A stretch of 5,876 bases of DNA from Nitrospira lenta (GTDB taxonomy: Bacteria; Nitrospirota; Nitrospiria; Nitrospirales; Nitrospiraceae), in the NCBI GenBank assembly GCA_945906715.1, contig CAMDRK010000174.1, positions 1 through 5,876 on the forward strand, in the 5' to 3' direction. A program made the position numbers and the translations under genes. Under the pieces are notes generated by a model. The model was given only the letters and a program-made list of their open reading frames with translations, made no database searches and was not told the origin of the DNA. Shown here piece after piece: positions 1 to 5,817 of the stretch (positions are counted from its first letter, which is position 1; each line of letters starts with the position of its first letter).

Positions 1-1
1 C

Positions 2-214
2 GGCTGTACCGTCGTGGTGGTCACCCATCGCATGAATCTGCTCCAGGTGGTGCAAAAGATTGGGATGGTCGTCGGCGGCAAAGTCGTCCGCTACGGGCCG
101 CGTGACGAGGTCCTGGCGGCGATGGCCAAGCCACCGCAACCACCAAGCCTGGCAAGGCCGAACGGGTTGGGTTCGAGAGGATCCGGCATGGCGGAATCAC
201 AAGAAGTGGCATGA
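2..214 (+). CDS. Type I secretion ABC transporter/ATPase, C-terminal end (5' partial)
   Basis: This is the end of a gene that begins before the window. Reading from base 2 gives 70 residues and a TGA stop. The fragment starts in the last beta strand of the nucleotide-binding domain (CTVVVV), followed by THR, whose histidine (residue 9 of the fragment) is the H-loop that contacts the ATP gamma-phosphate. Then follow MVVGGKVVRYGPRDEVLAAM, the usual closing strands and helix of ABC ATPases, and a Pro/Ser/Gly-rich tail of about 28 residues. The family would be inner-membrane permease-ATPase fusions of the PrtD/HlyB kind that power type I secretion. That assignment rests on the HlyD-family and TolC-family genes directly downstream on the same strand, since the ATPase tail alone is generic. 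The Walker A, Walker B and membrane regions lie outside the window. Confidence 0.85.
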   Translation, partial: GCTVVVVTHRMNLLQVVQKIGMVVGGKVVRYGPRDEVLAAMAKPPQPPSLARPNGLGSRGSGMAESQEVA

Positions 215-246
215 CATTGTGAGGAGGGGAAGGGACATGGTGTGCT

Positions 247-1605
247 GTGGCTAAACAGTTACTGGAAGGCCCGCGTCCGTTGTTGAGCGACGATCGTGCG
301 ATCCGCCTGCAGGGGCTGGCGCTCGTGCTGGTGGTCTTCGGCGGATTCGGAACCTGGGCCTCGATGGCCCCCCTCATGAGTGCCGCCTTGGCTCCCGGCG
401 TCATCACCGTCGAGCACTATCGCAAAACCGTCCAGCATCTTGAGGGCGGGATCGTTCGCACGATTGATGTGCATGACGGGGACTCCGTGCAGCAAGACCA
501 GGTGCTCGCAACCCTGGACGATACCCAATCCCGTTCCCAGCTCGAAATCTTTCGGGGGCAGCTCTATAGTCGGATCGCACAGGAAGCTCGCCTGGCTGCG
601 CAGCGCGACGGACTCCGATCCGTGCGCTATCCCCGTGAATTGCTTGCGTACCGCGGGGATTCGCGGGTGCAGGAAGCCATCCGGTTGCAGGATCAAACGT
701 TCCAGGTGCGTCAGGCGGCGACCGACGGCGAGACGGCCGTGTATCGCCGTCAGATCGATCGAATGCGGGCCAAAGTGGAGGGGCTCCAGGCGCAGAAGCT
801 CAGCAAAAATCGCCTCGTGGACTCCTACAGCGGCGCCATGGCCGACTTCAAGAGCCTGTTGAAGGAAGGGTACACCGAAAAGCAAAAGGTCGATGAACTG
901 GAGCGTGCCTTGGCCCAGAGCGAGGGGCAACGTGAGGAGTTAGTATCCGACATTGCGGCGAGCGAGTTGCAAATCGCCGAGATTGAACTGAAGATTCTGC
1001 AGTTGCAGAAAGATATACAACGGGAAGTGGCCAAGGAACTGAGCGATATCCAGGCCGAATCATTCGGACTCCGAGAGAAGGTGCAGTTGCTTGAAAGTAC
1101 GGAGAACCGCACCGTCATCAAGGCCCCGGTTGCCGGGATGGTGCTGGGACTGGCCGTGCATACCATCGGGGCGGTCATTCCCCCGGGAGGCCGACTGCTC
1201 GATATCGTGCCCAAAGATCATAAGCTGATCATCGAAGCCCAAGTCTCGCCCACCGACATCGATCGAGTGAAGGTGGGGCAGCTTGTGGAGGTACGGTTCA
1301 GCGCGTTCAAGACCCGCGAAGTGCCCATGATCATGGGTACGCTGATCAGTCTCTCGGCGGATCGGATGGACCCAGCCAGCGCAGACTCCAGGAATTCCAA
1401 GCAGTCCAGCGGAGGCAATGCTCCGTACTACCTGGTGCGTGTGGCCGTCTCATCCGAGGGGCTGGAAGCGTTGAGTGCGGCGAAGCTCGAACTGGTGCCG
1501 GGCATGCCGGCAGAGATACTCATCAATACGGGAGAGCGGACGCTGGTGCAGTATTTGCTCAAGCCCCTGACGGATACCTTCAAACGCTCCTTCATCGAGG
1601 ATTGA
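247..1605 (+). CDS. HlyD-family type I secretion membrane fusion protein
   Basis: This is a complete 452-residue protein, a normal length for type I secretion adaptors (PrtE/HlyD type), which bridge the inner-membrane ABC transporter and the outer-membrane TolC channel. A short cytoplasmic N-terminus is followed by one membrane segment at about residues 22-43 (LQGLALVLVVFGGFGTWASM). A first half-lipoyl segment at about 60-93 contains KTVQHLEGGIV and DGDSV. Residues 95-285 are a long Glu/Gln/Lys/Arg-rich alpha-helical hairpin. The second half-lipoyl and beta-barrel part follows at about 289-355 (VIKAPVAGMV, then VSPTDIDRVKVGQLVEVRF). The C-terminus carries the family signature PGMPAEILINTGERT and LLKPL at about 418-441. 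The start is GTG at 247: an in-frame TGA at 220 rules out anything much earlier, and AAGGGA at 230-235 lies 11 bases upstream. The gene follows the ATPase by 32 bases and is surely co-transcribed. The substrate cannot be told from this protein. Confidence 0.93.
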   Translation: MAKQLLEGPRPLLSDDRAIRLQGLALVLVVFGGFGTWASMAPLMSAALAPGVITVEHYRKTVQHLEGGIVRTIDVHDGDSVQQDQVLATLDDTQSRSQLEIFRGQLYSRIAQEARLAAQRDGLRSVRYPRELLAYRGDSRVQEAIRLQDQTFQVRQAATDGETAVYRRQIDRMRAKVEGLQAQKLSKNRLVDSYSGAMADFKSLLKEGYTEKQKVDELERALAQSEGQREELVSDIAASELQIAEIELKILQLQKDIQREVAKELSDIQAESFGLREKVQLLESTENRTVIKAPVAGMVLGLAVHTIGAVIPPGGRLLDIVPKDHKLIIEAQVSPTDIDRVKVGQLVEVRFSAFKTREVPMIMGTLISLSADRMDPASADSRNSKQSSGGNAPYYLVRVAVSSEGLEALSAAKLELVPGMPAEILINTGERTLVQYLLKPLTDTFKRSFIED

Positions 1606-1615
1606 GCGAACACCC

Positions 1616-3013
1616 ATGGCCTCCACGGACCACACGATGATGCACTACCGAGCCCTCTTCCTGTTCTTGCTCACACTCCTCAGCCCGGCTATGCCGGTGG
1701 CGGCAGCAGCCGCTGATGGCCAACCAGCTACCCATGGGGCCCCGGCTAATTTGCTGCAGCTCTACGATCTGGCCCTGGCCACCAATCCGGTGGTGGAGGG
1801 CCGGAAGTATTCCGTCGAGCAGGCGGAAGCCCAGCATGATCAGGCCCTCAGCAAACTCTTGCCGCAGGCCTCGGCCACCGGCAACCTTTCGTGGAACGAA
1901 TTGACCCAGGACAACTCCAACGCCTTACCCGGGCAGCCGACGGATTTCACCTCGCGATATCAGGGGTTGCGCGGTGTGGTGCAGGCCCGGCAAGCGCTGT
2001 TCGACCTGGCCTCCTATCGAACCTATGAAGGAGCCGAGTTTACCGTCAAGCAGGCTGAGCAGGACTTGGACAATGCACGCATGGGCCTCGCCACCAATTT
2101 GGTCGATCGGTACTTAGAGTTCTTGCAGGCCCATGATGAGGCCAGTTACTTGCAGGGCGAGCTGAACTTGACCGAGGGGGATCTGCAGCGGATACGCCGC
2201 ATGTACGAGCGCACCATGGCGAAGGTCACCGATGTCTACGAGGTCGAGGCCTACTACCAGACGCTCAAGACGCGCGAACTCGAAATCCAGAATGCGAAGG
2301 CGGTCGCGTTGGAAAAGGTGCGGGAGGTGGTCGGTGTGCCGGTCGCCGATCTGGCCCGGCTTACGAAAGAAGACTTGCCGCTGGTTCCCGGGGAGTCCGA
2401 CCAGTGGGTGGCCGACGCGGTCTCGCGTCATCCGGCGATCCTTGCGTTGCACCACGCGATGGACGCGGCCGCCAAGGCCATTTCCAGCCAGTGGGCGAAC
2501 CATCTCCCACAGTTGTTCCTACAGATGTCCGGCATCTATGCCAAGAATGGCGGGTTCGACAACCGTCAGCTTGACCCCTATACGGTCGGCACCTTGGGAT
2601 TGCAGCTCAGTGTGCCCTTGTATTCCGGTGGAAGTACGAAAGCCGCGGAACGCGAAGCCGTCGCCCGCTTCGAAATGATGAAGTACAAGCACATGGAAAA
2701 GCAACGCGAGATCGAACGGGAGACGAGGACCGCGTATCTGAGTGCCCAAACCGGATACTCCCGCATTGCCTCGACGGCGCAAGAGGTGGGGGCCCGGGTC
2801 AAGGCGCGGGACGGTCAGCAACGGGGCTATGAGTTGGGAGCCTCCACGATCATCGCCCTGCTGGAAGCGAAAAAGAATCTCTTAAAATCCCGTTCCGCAC
2901 ACGCCAGGGCCCGCTACGACTATGTACGGTCCTTGGTGGCGTTACGGGTCTGGGGTGGGACCTTCACGCGTACGGATATGCAGGAAATCAACAGTTGGTT
3001 GGCACAGAGCTGA
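1616..3013 (+). CDS. TolC-family outer-membrane factor of the type I secretion system
   Basis: This 465-residue protein has a length typical of TolC-like channels, which form a trimeric outer-membrane barrel with a periplasmic alpha-helical tunnel that docks on the HlyD-type adaptor. The N-terminus has a signal peptide: a hydrophobic core RALFLFLLTLLSPAMPVAAAAA with likely cleavage near residues 31-33. Two homologous halves are visible. The first begins LLQLYDLALATNPVVEGRKYSVEQAEAQ, with RGVVQARQALFD as its outer-membrane strand. The second begins VADAVSRHPAILALHHAMDAAAKAI and contains LGLQLSVPLYSGGSTKAAEREA, a very typical TolC-family motif, before its closing helices. The gene starts 10 bases after the adaptor stop, as expected in one operon. 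The start is uncertain. ATG 1616 gives seven extra residues (MASTDHT) before Met codons at 1637 and 1640, which would give a shorter, more usual signal peptide. No start has a strong Shine-Dalgarno sequence, so translational coupling to the upstream gene is likely. Confidence 0.92.
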   Translation: MASTDHTMMHYRALFLFLLTLLSPAMPVAAAAADGQPATHGAPANLLQLYDLALATNPVVEGRKYSVEQAEAQHDQALSKLLPQASATGNLSWNELTQDNSNALPGQPTDFTSRYQGLRGVVQARQALFDLASYRTYEGAEFTVKQAEQDLDNARMGLATNLVDRYLEFLQAHDEASYLQGELNLTEGDLQRIRRMYERTMAKVTDVYEVEAYYQTLKTRELEIQNAKAVALEKVREVVGVPVADLARLTKEDLPLVPGESDQWVADAVSRHPAILALHHAMDAAAKAISSQWANHLPQLFLQMSGIYAKNGGFDNRQLDPYTVGTLGLQLSVPLYSGGSTKAAEREAVARFEMMKYKHMEKQREIERETRTAYLSAQTGYSRIASTAQEVGARVKARDGQQRGYELGASTIIALLEAKKNLLKSRSAHARARYDYVRSLVALRVWGGTFTRTDMQEINSWLAQS

Positions 3014-3014
3014 G

Positions 3015-3036
3015 GGCCGTCCATCAGGACGAGGCC
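3015..3036 (+). terminator. Hairpin immediately after the secretion operon
   Basis: Two bases after the tolC-like stop codon, GGCCGTCC (3015-3022) can pair with GGAC (3027-3030) and GGCC (3033-3036). The loop is ATCA and a two-base GA bulge remains. The stem is short and GC-rich and there is no T-tract after it. It could be a weak terminator or an mRNA 3'-end stabiliser. The call rests on position and pairing only. Confidence 0.3.
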
Positions 3037-3134
3037 AAGCGAGCACAATCCCCGCTGAGTTCTCAAACGTCAAACAGGCGCAAGAGATTCTTCCGCTCCA
3101 AGAACCACCACATTCAGATCCTCGGAGTATATGA

Positions 3135-3239
3135 GGGGACTGACACCCTTCCCTGCGTCGCGCGTGGTGTCTGTCCCCGTTCGAACTGGCTTGGTTCGAA
3201 CCGGGACAGGCACCGTCGAGGACGACGGAGCCAGTCCCC
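3135..3239. repeat. REPIN-like doublet: two inverted palindromic repeats between tolC-like gene and brnA
   Basis: There are two hairpin units. Unit B (3135-3178, 44 bases) has arms GGGGAC-T-GACACC and GGTGTC-T-GTCCCC, which pair perfectly except for a T.T mismatch; its GC-rich middle (3148-3165) has a small inner GCG/CGC stem. Unit A (3203-3238, 36 bases) has GGGAC-A-GGC-A-CCGTCG pairing with CGACGG-A-GCC-A-GTCCC around an AGGA loop, leaving two A.A mismatches. The 24 bases between them contain GTTCGAAC (3179-3186) and GGTTCGAACC (3193-3202). Unit B read on the - strand starts GGGACAGACACC and unit A on the + strand starts GGGACAGGCACC. They are therefore the same family in opposite orientation, each preceded by TTCGAAC. 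That layout matches REPINs, which are moved by RAYT (Y1-type) transposases. No transposase is present here. The doublet sits between two convergent genes and may act as a two-way terminator. Confidence 0.85.
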
Positions 3240-3258
3240 AATTCATGAATATTGCGGG

Positions 3259-3549
3259 CTAAGAGGCTTTGGCCGTTTTGTGATGGAGTTCCGCCTGGAC
3301 GCGTTCAAGTACAAAGAGCTTGAGGAGCGTCTGATAGGGAACGTCCCGTTTGTTTGCTAAGGTCTTGAGTTGATCCAGTAGAGATTTTGGCAGGCGGAGC
3401 GAAATGGTCTCCGTAGACGGTTTCAAGCGAGGGAACACCATGCGCTGGCTCTTGGCGTAGTCAATGTACTCCGTCGAGTCGTGCGAGGCCCAAAAGGCCG
3501 CTTCCTGCTTTTCACTCTTGAACGTCGGTCTGCTTTTGATTTTGCTCAT
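3259..3549 (-). CDS. brnA: BrnA/CopG-family antitoxin
   Basis: This is a 96-residue protein encoded directly after, and overlapping by 38 bases, a BrnT-type toxin gene. The N-terminal part (residues 10-40) carries AFWASHDSTEYIDYAKSQRMVFP, which resembles the partner-binding N-terminal segment (HDSTDYVDW type) seen in many CopG/BrnA antitoxins. Residues 43-88 look like a ribbon-helix-helix DNA-binding domain: strand ETISLRLP (47-54), helix KSLLDQLKTLANKRD (55-69), turn at Pro71, and helix YQTLLKLFVLERVQAEL (72-88). The family neutralises BrnT and represses the shared promoter. The start ATG at 3549 has GGAG eight bases upstream on the - strand, inside the toxin gene. The stop (TAG) is 20 bases from the neighbouring repeat unit. 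The family assignment is strong. The brnA symbol comes from pairing with brnT, and some annotations would say only CopG antitoxin. Confidence 0.88.
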   Translation of the reverse strand: MSKIKSRPTFKSEKQEAAFWASHDSTEYIDYAKSQRMVFPRLKPSTETISLRLPKSLLDQLKTLANKRDVPYQTLLKLFVLERVQAELHHKTAKAS

Positions 3550-3832
3550 GATAGGCTCTCCGTTCCTTTGGGCTCATATCTCTGGCTGAAATCACACGAA
3601 TACGCCGTTTGCGAATTGTAAACACAATGAACAAGCGCCGTTCTGCATCAGTTTGCCCGAGCACGTAGTACCGTAGTTCGACCGTTGAATGCACCAGGTC
3701 GTCGGCTACAACCAGCGGCACATTGAAGAATGCCTGTTCACATTCCCAGGGTGTAACGCGATGCTTTTCCCAATTCTTGGCAAGGTTGGCTTCATTCCAA
3801 TCAAAGCCTTCCAGGGCTGCCAGATTCTTCAT
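3512..3832 (-). CDS. brnT: BrnT-family (DUF497) ribonuclease toxin
   Basis: This 106-residue protein is within the usual 90-110 range of the family. It shows the three conserved blocks: FDWNEANLAKNWEKHRV at residues 10-26; RYYVLGQTDAERRLFIVFTIR at 54-74; and IRVISARDMSPKERRAY at 78-94, whose ISAR.....ER..Y ending is the hallmark of DUF497. BrnT toxins have a RelE-like fold and act as ribonucleases that slow translation. BrnA binds them and removes the toxicity. All the usual conserved charged residues appear intact (His24, Arg54, Arg74, Arg79, Arg84), so the toxin should be active. The gene order is toxin first, as in the Brucella brnTA system. ATG 3832 is preceded on the - strand by GAAAGG (3839-3844) at a six-base spacing. 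The C-terminal residues HEQNQKQTDVQE are encoded in the region shared with the antitoxin gene. Confidence 0.92.
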   Translation of the reverse strand: MKNLAALEGFDWNEANLAKNWEKHRVTPWECEQAFFNVPLVVADDLVHSTVELRYYVLGQTDAERRLFIVFTIRKRRIRVISARDMSPKERRAYHEQNQKQTDVQE

Positions 3833-3846
3833 TCACGACCTTTCAT

Positions 3847-3886
3847 GTATATGATAACAATATACGTAAATATTTCTCGGTGTCAA
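3847..3886 (-). promoter_or_regulatory. brnTA promoter with overlapping operator palindrome
   Basis: Read on the - strand, TTGACA (3881-3886) is a perfect -35 box. After 16 bases comes TATATT (3859-3864), a five-of-six match to the -10 box. The brnT start codon is 26 bases downstream of the -10 box. A perfect inverted repeat GTATAT (3847-3852) / ATATAC (3860-3865) with a 7-base spacer covers the -10 box and the expected transcription start. This is where a ribbon-helix-helix antitoxin would bind to repress its own operon. The stretch is AT-rich in an otherwise GC-rich region. The boxes are read directly from the sequence; that BrnA binds here is inference from the family. Confidence 0.7.
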
Positions 3887-3899
3887 TCAAGCCCAGCCA

Positions 3900-4160
3900 G
3901 GGGACTGACACCCTTCCCCGCGTCGCGCGTGGTGTCTGTCCCCGTTTGAACCGGGGCCCCAAACCGGGACCAGTCCCCATTCGAACCCCAAACCGGGACA
4001 GGCACCGTCGAGGACGACGGAGCCAGTCCCCATTCGAACCGCGAACCGGGACAGGCACCGTTCGAACCGGGACCAAACCGGGCCTCATTCGAACCGGGAC
4101 AGGCACCGTCGAGGCTCCAAACCGGGACAGGCACCGTCGAGGACGACGGAGCCAGTCCCT
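3900..4160. repeat. Palindromic repeat array (REP/REPIN-type) with complete and broken units
   Basis: This array fills nearly all of the 330-base gap between the brnT start and the TPR gene. It begins with a unit B (3900-3943) that differs from the one at 3135-3178 by a single base (C at 3919, T at 3154). It then holds complete A units at 3995-4030 and 4124-4159, an outer-stem-only remnant GGGACCAGTCCC at 3966-3977, and 5' halves at 4048-4060 and 4096-4114. A 43-base stretch (3988-4030) is repeated exactly at 4117-4159. Linkers carry variants of TTCGAACC or CAAACC directly before each GGGAC. All A copies point the same way and the B copy points the other way. The units are hairpins, not CRISPR spacers. 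Reading frames that cross the array on both strands are low-complexity and not credible genes. Confidence 0.85.
4124..4159 (-). terminator. Repeat hairpin at the end of the TPR gene
   Basis: The last complete A unit begins four bases beyond the TAG stop of the TPR gene (stop at 4164-4166). A transcript from the - strand would fold GGGAC-GGC-CCGTCG against its complement through two mismatches. No U-tract follows. The position suggests it acts as an mRNA 3'-end protector or terminator, as REP elements often do. This is inference from location. Confidence 0.35.
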
Positions 4161-4163
4161 GGG

Positions 4164-5264
4164 CTAGCTCTTTGTGGCGGTCAGGTCATTGACCAGAGTA
4201 CGGAAGGTCTCATTTTTCATGAAGCGCTGAAAGGAGGAGTCCTGGCGTGGGTCGGGCATCCCTTGTTCATCAGGCCGCTGATTCTTGCGATAGCGAAACG
4301 CTGTGGTAAGCGACTGCATCGTACGACCGAGGTCGTTCAGTCCCGCAAACGTACAGGCTAAATTGTAGTGGAACATCGGGTAGGCAGGGTCGGTCTGTAT
4401 GCCCTGCTCAAACGTGGATCTCGCCTCCTTGAGATGGCCGGTCATTCCATAGGCCATGCCTAGATTGTCGATCAGGACACGCCAAAGATTCCGGTCGAGC
4501 TGTGGCTCTACTTTTTCAAGCTCGAATGCTTTCTGATAGGGTGGAATGGCTTGGGCGTAGTTGCTCTGCCGGTAGAGTGCGTTTCCTATATCGAGTAATT
4601 CTCTGCTGTTCGGCGGCGCCAGCGGCTGGACCTGGGGCTGGATCTGTGGCGGTGACTGGGTTTTGGTCTGTATCTGTTTAGTCTCAGAGGGGCCTGGCTG
4701 TAAGCGAAGGGAATTGAGAATCGATTGAAAGAGCGGTGCGTCGGACTGGATGTATTGGACCTTGGAAAGATGGATATCGGCGTAGACGTCTTGTTGTGCG
4801 AGGCAGGCATAGACATGCTTTTGATCGACAGGGACTCCCTCGAACTTATGAAGAATATACTCAAGGGTGGGTAGCTTGCCCGCGGTGTCGAGTTTGATGT
4901 CCTGACCTCGGGTGGCTAAGGGGCCGTTCTGTATCAGTGTAAGCTGGTCTATGCAGCCTTGTGTTGAGGCCTGGGGTGGGACTATCTCGAGGGTGACTGA
5001 CACGTTGAGTCCAGTTTTGGGATGTGAGGCCATGAGATAGCGGCGACCATCGGGTTTGACAAGATCGAGGTCTTTCTTGAAGCCGCCTAAATCGATCGAA
5101 AGTCCCACGCCTTTCTCAGGCCACGTCACAAATGTCGGAGGTTCGTTCATTCCAGTAGTAGCCTGTGAGATGCCCGTAGGCTCTGACGGTATGAAGAACC
5201 AGAGGCTCAATGTGAAAACCACGAGCACCGCTACGGAGTTGGGGTGCTTTCTATCGCTTACCAT
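4164..5264 (-). CDS. Secreted/periplasmic TPR-repeat protein of unknown role
   Basis: The product is 366 residues. An N-terminal hydrophobic segment (residues 10-25, SVAVLVVFTLSLWFFI) after a basic start (DRKH) looks like a signal peptide or anchor; there is no lipobox cysteine. Residues about 40-190 form a domain I do not recognise. It is rich in beta-type alternation, has two cysteines (104 and about 152), and ends DAPLFQSILNSLRL. A Gln/Pro-rich linker (about 190-219) leads to three TPR-like repeats: 220-253 (LLDIGNALYRQSNYAQAIPPYQKAFEL), about 260-293 (LIDNLGMAYGMTGHLKEARSTFEQGI) and about 297-330 (FHYNLACTFAGLNDLGRTMQSLTTAF). A C-terminal helix has the SSFQRFMKNETFRTLV pattern often found after such repeats. 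The TPR part suggests protein-protein contacts outside the cytoplasm. ATG 5264 has GAGG four bases upstream (5269-5272). There is no operon partner. Base composition looks less GC-rich than in the secretion genes. Confidence 0.85.
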   Translation of the reverse strand: MVSDRKHPNSVAVLVVFTLSLWFFIPSEPTGISQATTGMNEPPTFVTWPEKGVGLSIDLGGFKKDLDLVKPDGRRYLMASHPKTGLNVSVTLEIVPPQASTQGCIDQLTLIQNGPLATRGQDIKLDTAGKLPTLEYILHKFEGVPVDQKHVYACLAQQDVYADIHLSKVQYIQSDAPLFQSILNSLRLQPGPSETKQIQTKTQSPPQIQPQVQPLAPPNSRELLDIGNALYRQSNYAQAIPPYQKAFELEKVEPQLDRNLWRVLIDNLGMAYGMTGHLKEARSTFEQGIQTDPAYPMFHYNLACTFAGLNDLGRTMQSLTTAFRYRKNQRPDEQGMPDPRQDSSFQRFMKNETFRTLVNDLTATKS

Positions 5265-5369
5265 ATGTCCTCGTCTCTTGACACGATGTCACTCTTGCAT
5301 CGCCAGTGTAGGATATGACCTGGTTCCTCGAAAGAGAATTACTTTTTATAGCATGAGGTAAATAGGAAT

Positions 5370-5394
5370 GGGTCTTCTCCCAATCGAGTGGGTA
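5370..5394 (+). repeat. Outer imperfect inverted repeat, left copy
   Basis: Bases 5370-5394 match the reverse complement of 5852-5876 at 22 of 25 positions: GGGTCTTCTCC and GAGTGGGTA are identical and the mismatches are at 5381, 5384 and 5385. The right copy touches the window end, so the true length is unknown. It lies outside the perfect 28-bp repeats that flank the GIY-YIG gene. Confidence 0.6.
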
Positions 5395-5456
5395 AGAAAT
5401 GGCTACAAAGTGTTGAGAGTCCGCGCCGGGCAAGGGTTTCTGGGTGACGCTCATGT

Positions 5457-5484
5457 GTCATTCCCGCGAAAGCGGGAATCCAGT
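5457..5484 (+). repeat. 28-bp hairpin repeat, left copy, flanking GIY-YIG gene
   Basis: The core is ATTCCCGC (5460-5467), loop GAAA (5468-5471), GCGGGAAT (5472-5479): a perfect 8-bp stem with a GNRA-type tetraloop. It is followed by CCAGT and preceded by GTC. The whole 28 bases recur exactly, inverted, at 5818-5845. This resembles a very widespread bacterial intergenic repeat with the TTCCCGCGAAAGCGGGAA core. It ends only 8 bases before the likely start codon of the nuclease gene. Confidence 0.9.
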
Positions 5485-5492
5485 GATTGAGG

Positions 5493-5783
5493 ATGCCTAA
5501 ACAGCCAGCGGTCTATATCCTTGCCAGCAAGCGAAATGGCACGCTGTACATCGGAGTGACGAGCGACCTCATCAAGCGTACCTGGGAACACAAACACGAT
5601 TCGGTTGAGGGTTTCACGAAGAGATACAGGGTGCATCGCCTGGTGTATGACGAGTTGCATGAGGAGATGGAGTCAGCCATTCGCAGAGAAAAACAGATGA
5701 AGAAATGGAACAGGGACTGGAAGCTGGAACTGATCGAGAAGCAGAATCCGGACTGGAGAGATTTGTGGGAGGGAATTCTTTGA
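5493..5783 (+). CDS. Small stand-alone GIY-YIG nuclease (COG2827/YhbQ-like)
   Basis: This 96-residue protein consists of a single GIY-YIG domain, the usual size for this family. Visible motifs are VYI at residues 7-9 and YIG at 19-21 within NGTLYIGVTSDLIKR, the catalytic arginine candidate Arg29, then WEHK (31-34), Tyr45, and the ESAIRREKQMKKW helix (60-72) with the metal-binding glutamate candidate. All key residues seem intact. GIY-YIG enzymes cut DNA at one metal site and occur in homing endonucleases and repair proteins. The function of this small group is not settled. ATG 5493 is chosen because MPKQPAVYIL is the usual beginning. A TTG at 5487 would add two residues. The only Shine-Dalgarno-like sequence (GAGG, 5489-5492) abuts the ATG with no spacer, so initiation may be poor. 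The gene is enclosed by perfect 28-bp inverted hairpin repeats. Confidence 0.9.
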   Translation: MPKQPAVYILASKRNGTLYIGVTSDLIKRTWEHKHDSVEGFTKRYRVHRLVYDELHEEMESAIRREKQMKKWNRDWKLELIEKQNPDWRDLWEGIL

Positions 5784-5817
5784 GCCGTGTATTCCCGAAT
5801 GGTTCAAGGGGGGGGAT

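Noticed and set aside
259..930. Long - strand frame opposite the HlyD-family gene (223 codons)
   Set aside because: It is an antisense shadow of a strongly supported gene in GC-rich DNA, with no coherent domain.
3179..3202. GGTTCGAACC resembles a tRNA T-arm
   Set aside because: No acceptor, anticodon or D-arm can be found around it. The motif recurs as the linker of the repeat family.
2995..3360. 121-codon + strand frame running through the first repeat doublet into brnA
   Set aside because: It is antisense to a well-supported antitoxin gene, crosses the repeats, and has no family resemblance.
3900..4160. Possible CRISPR array
   Set aside because: The units are themselves self-complementary and occur in two orientations, spacing is irregular, and several units are truncated. 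There are no regular unique spacers and no cas genes.
3843..4167. Open reading frames on both strands across the right repeat array, with repeating Pro-Val-Pro-Val or Arg-Arg-Gly-Arg peptides
   Set aside because: They are translations of the palindromic repeats, low in complexity, present in several frames, and without plausible ribosome binding sites.
5251..5454. 67-codon reading frame on the - strand upstream of the TPR gene
   Set aside because: It overlaps the TPR start, has no recognisable features, and spans the outer inverted repeat. It is noted only as a possible remnant linked to that repeat.
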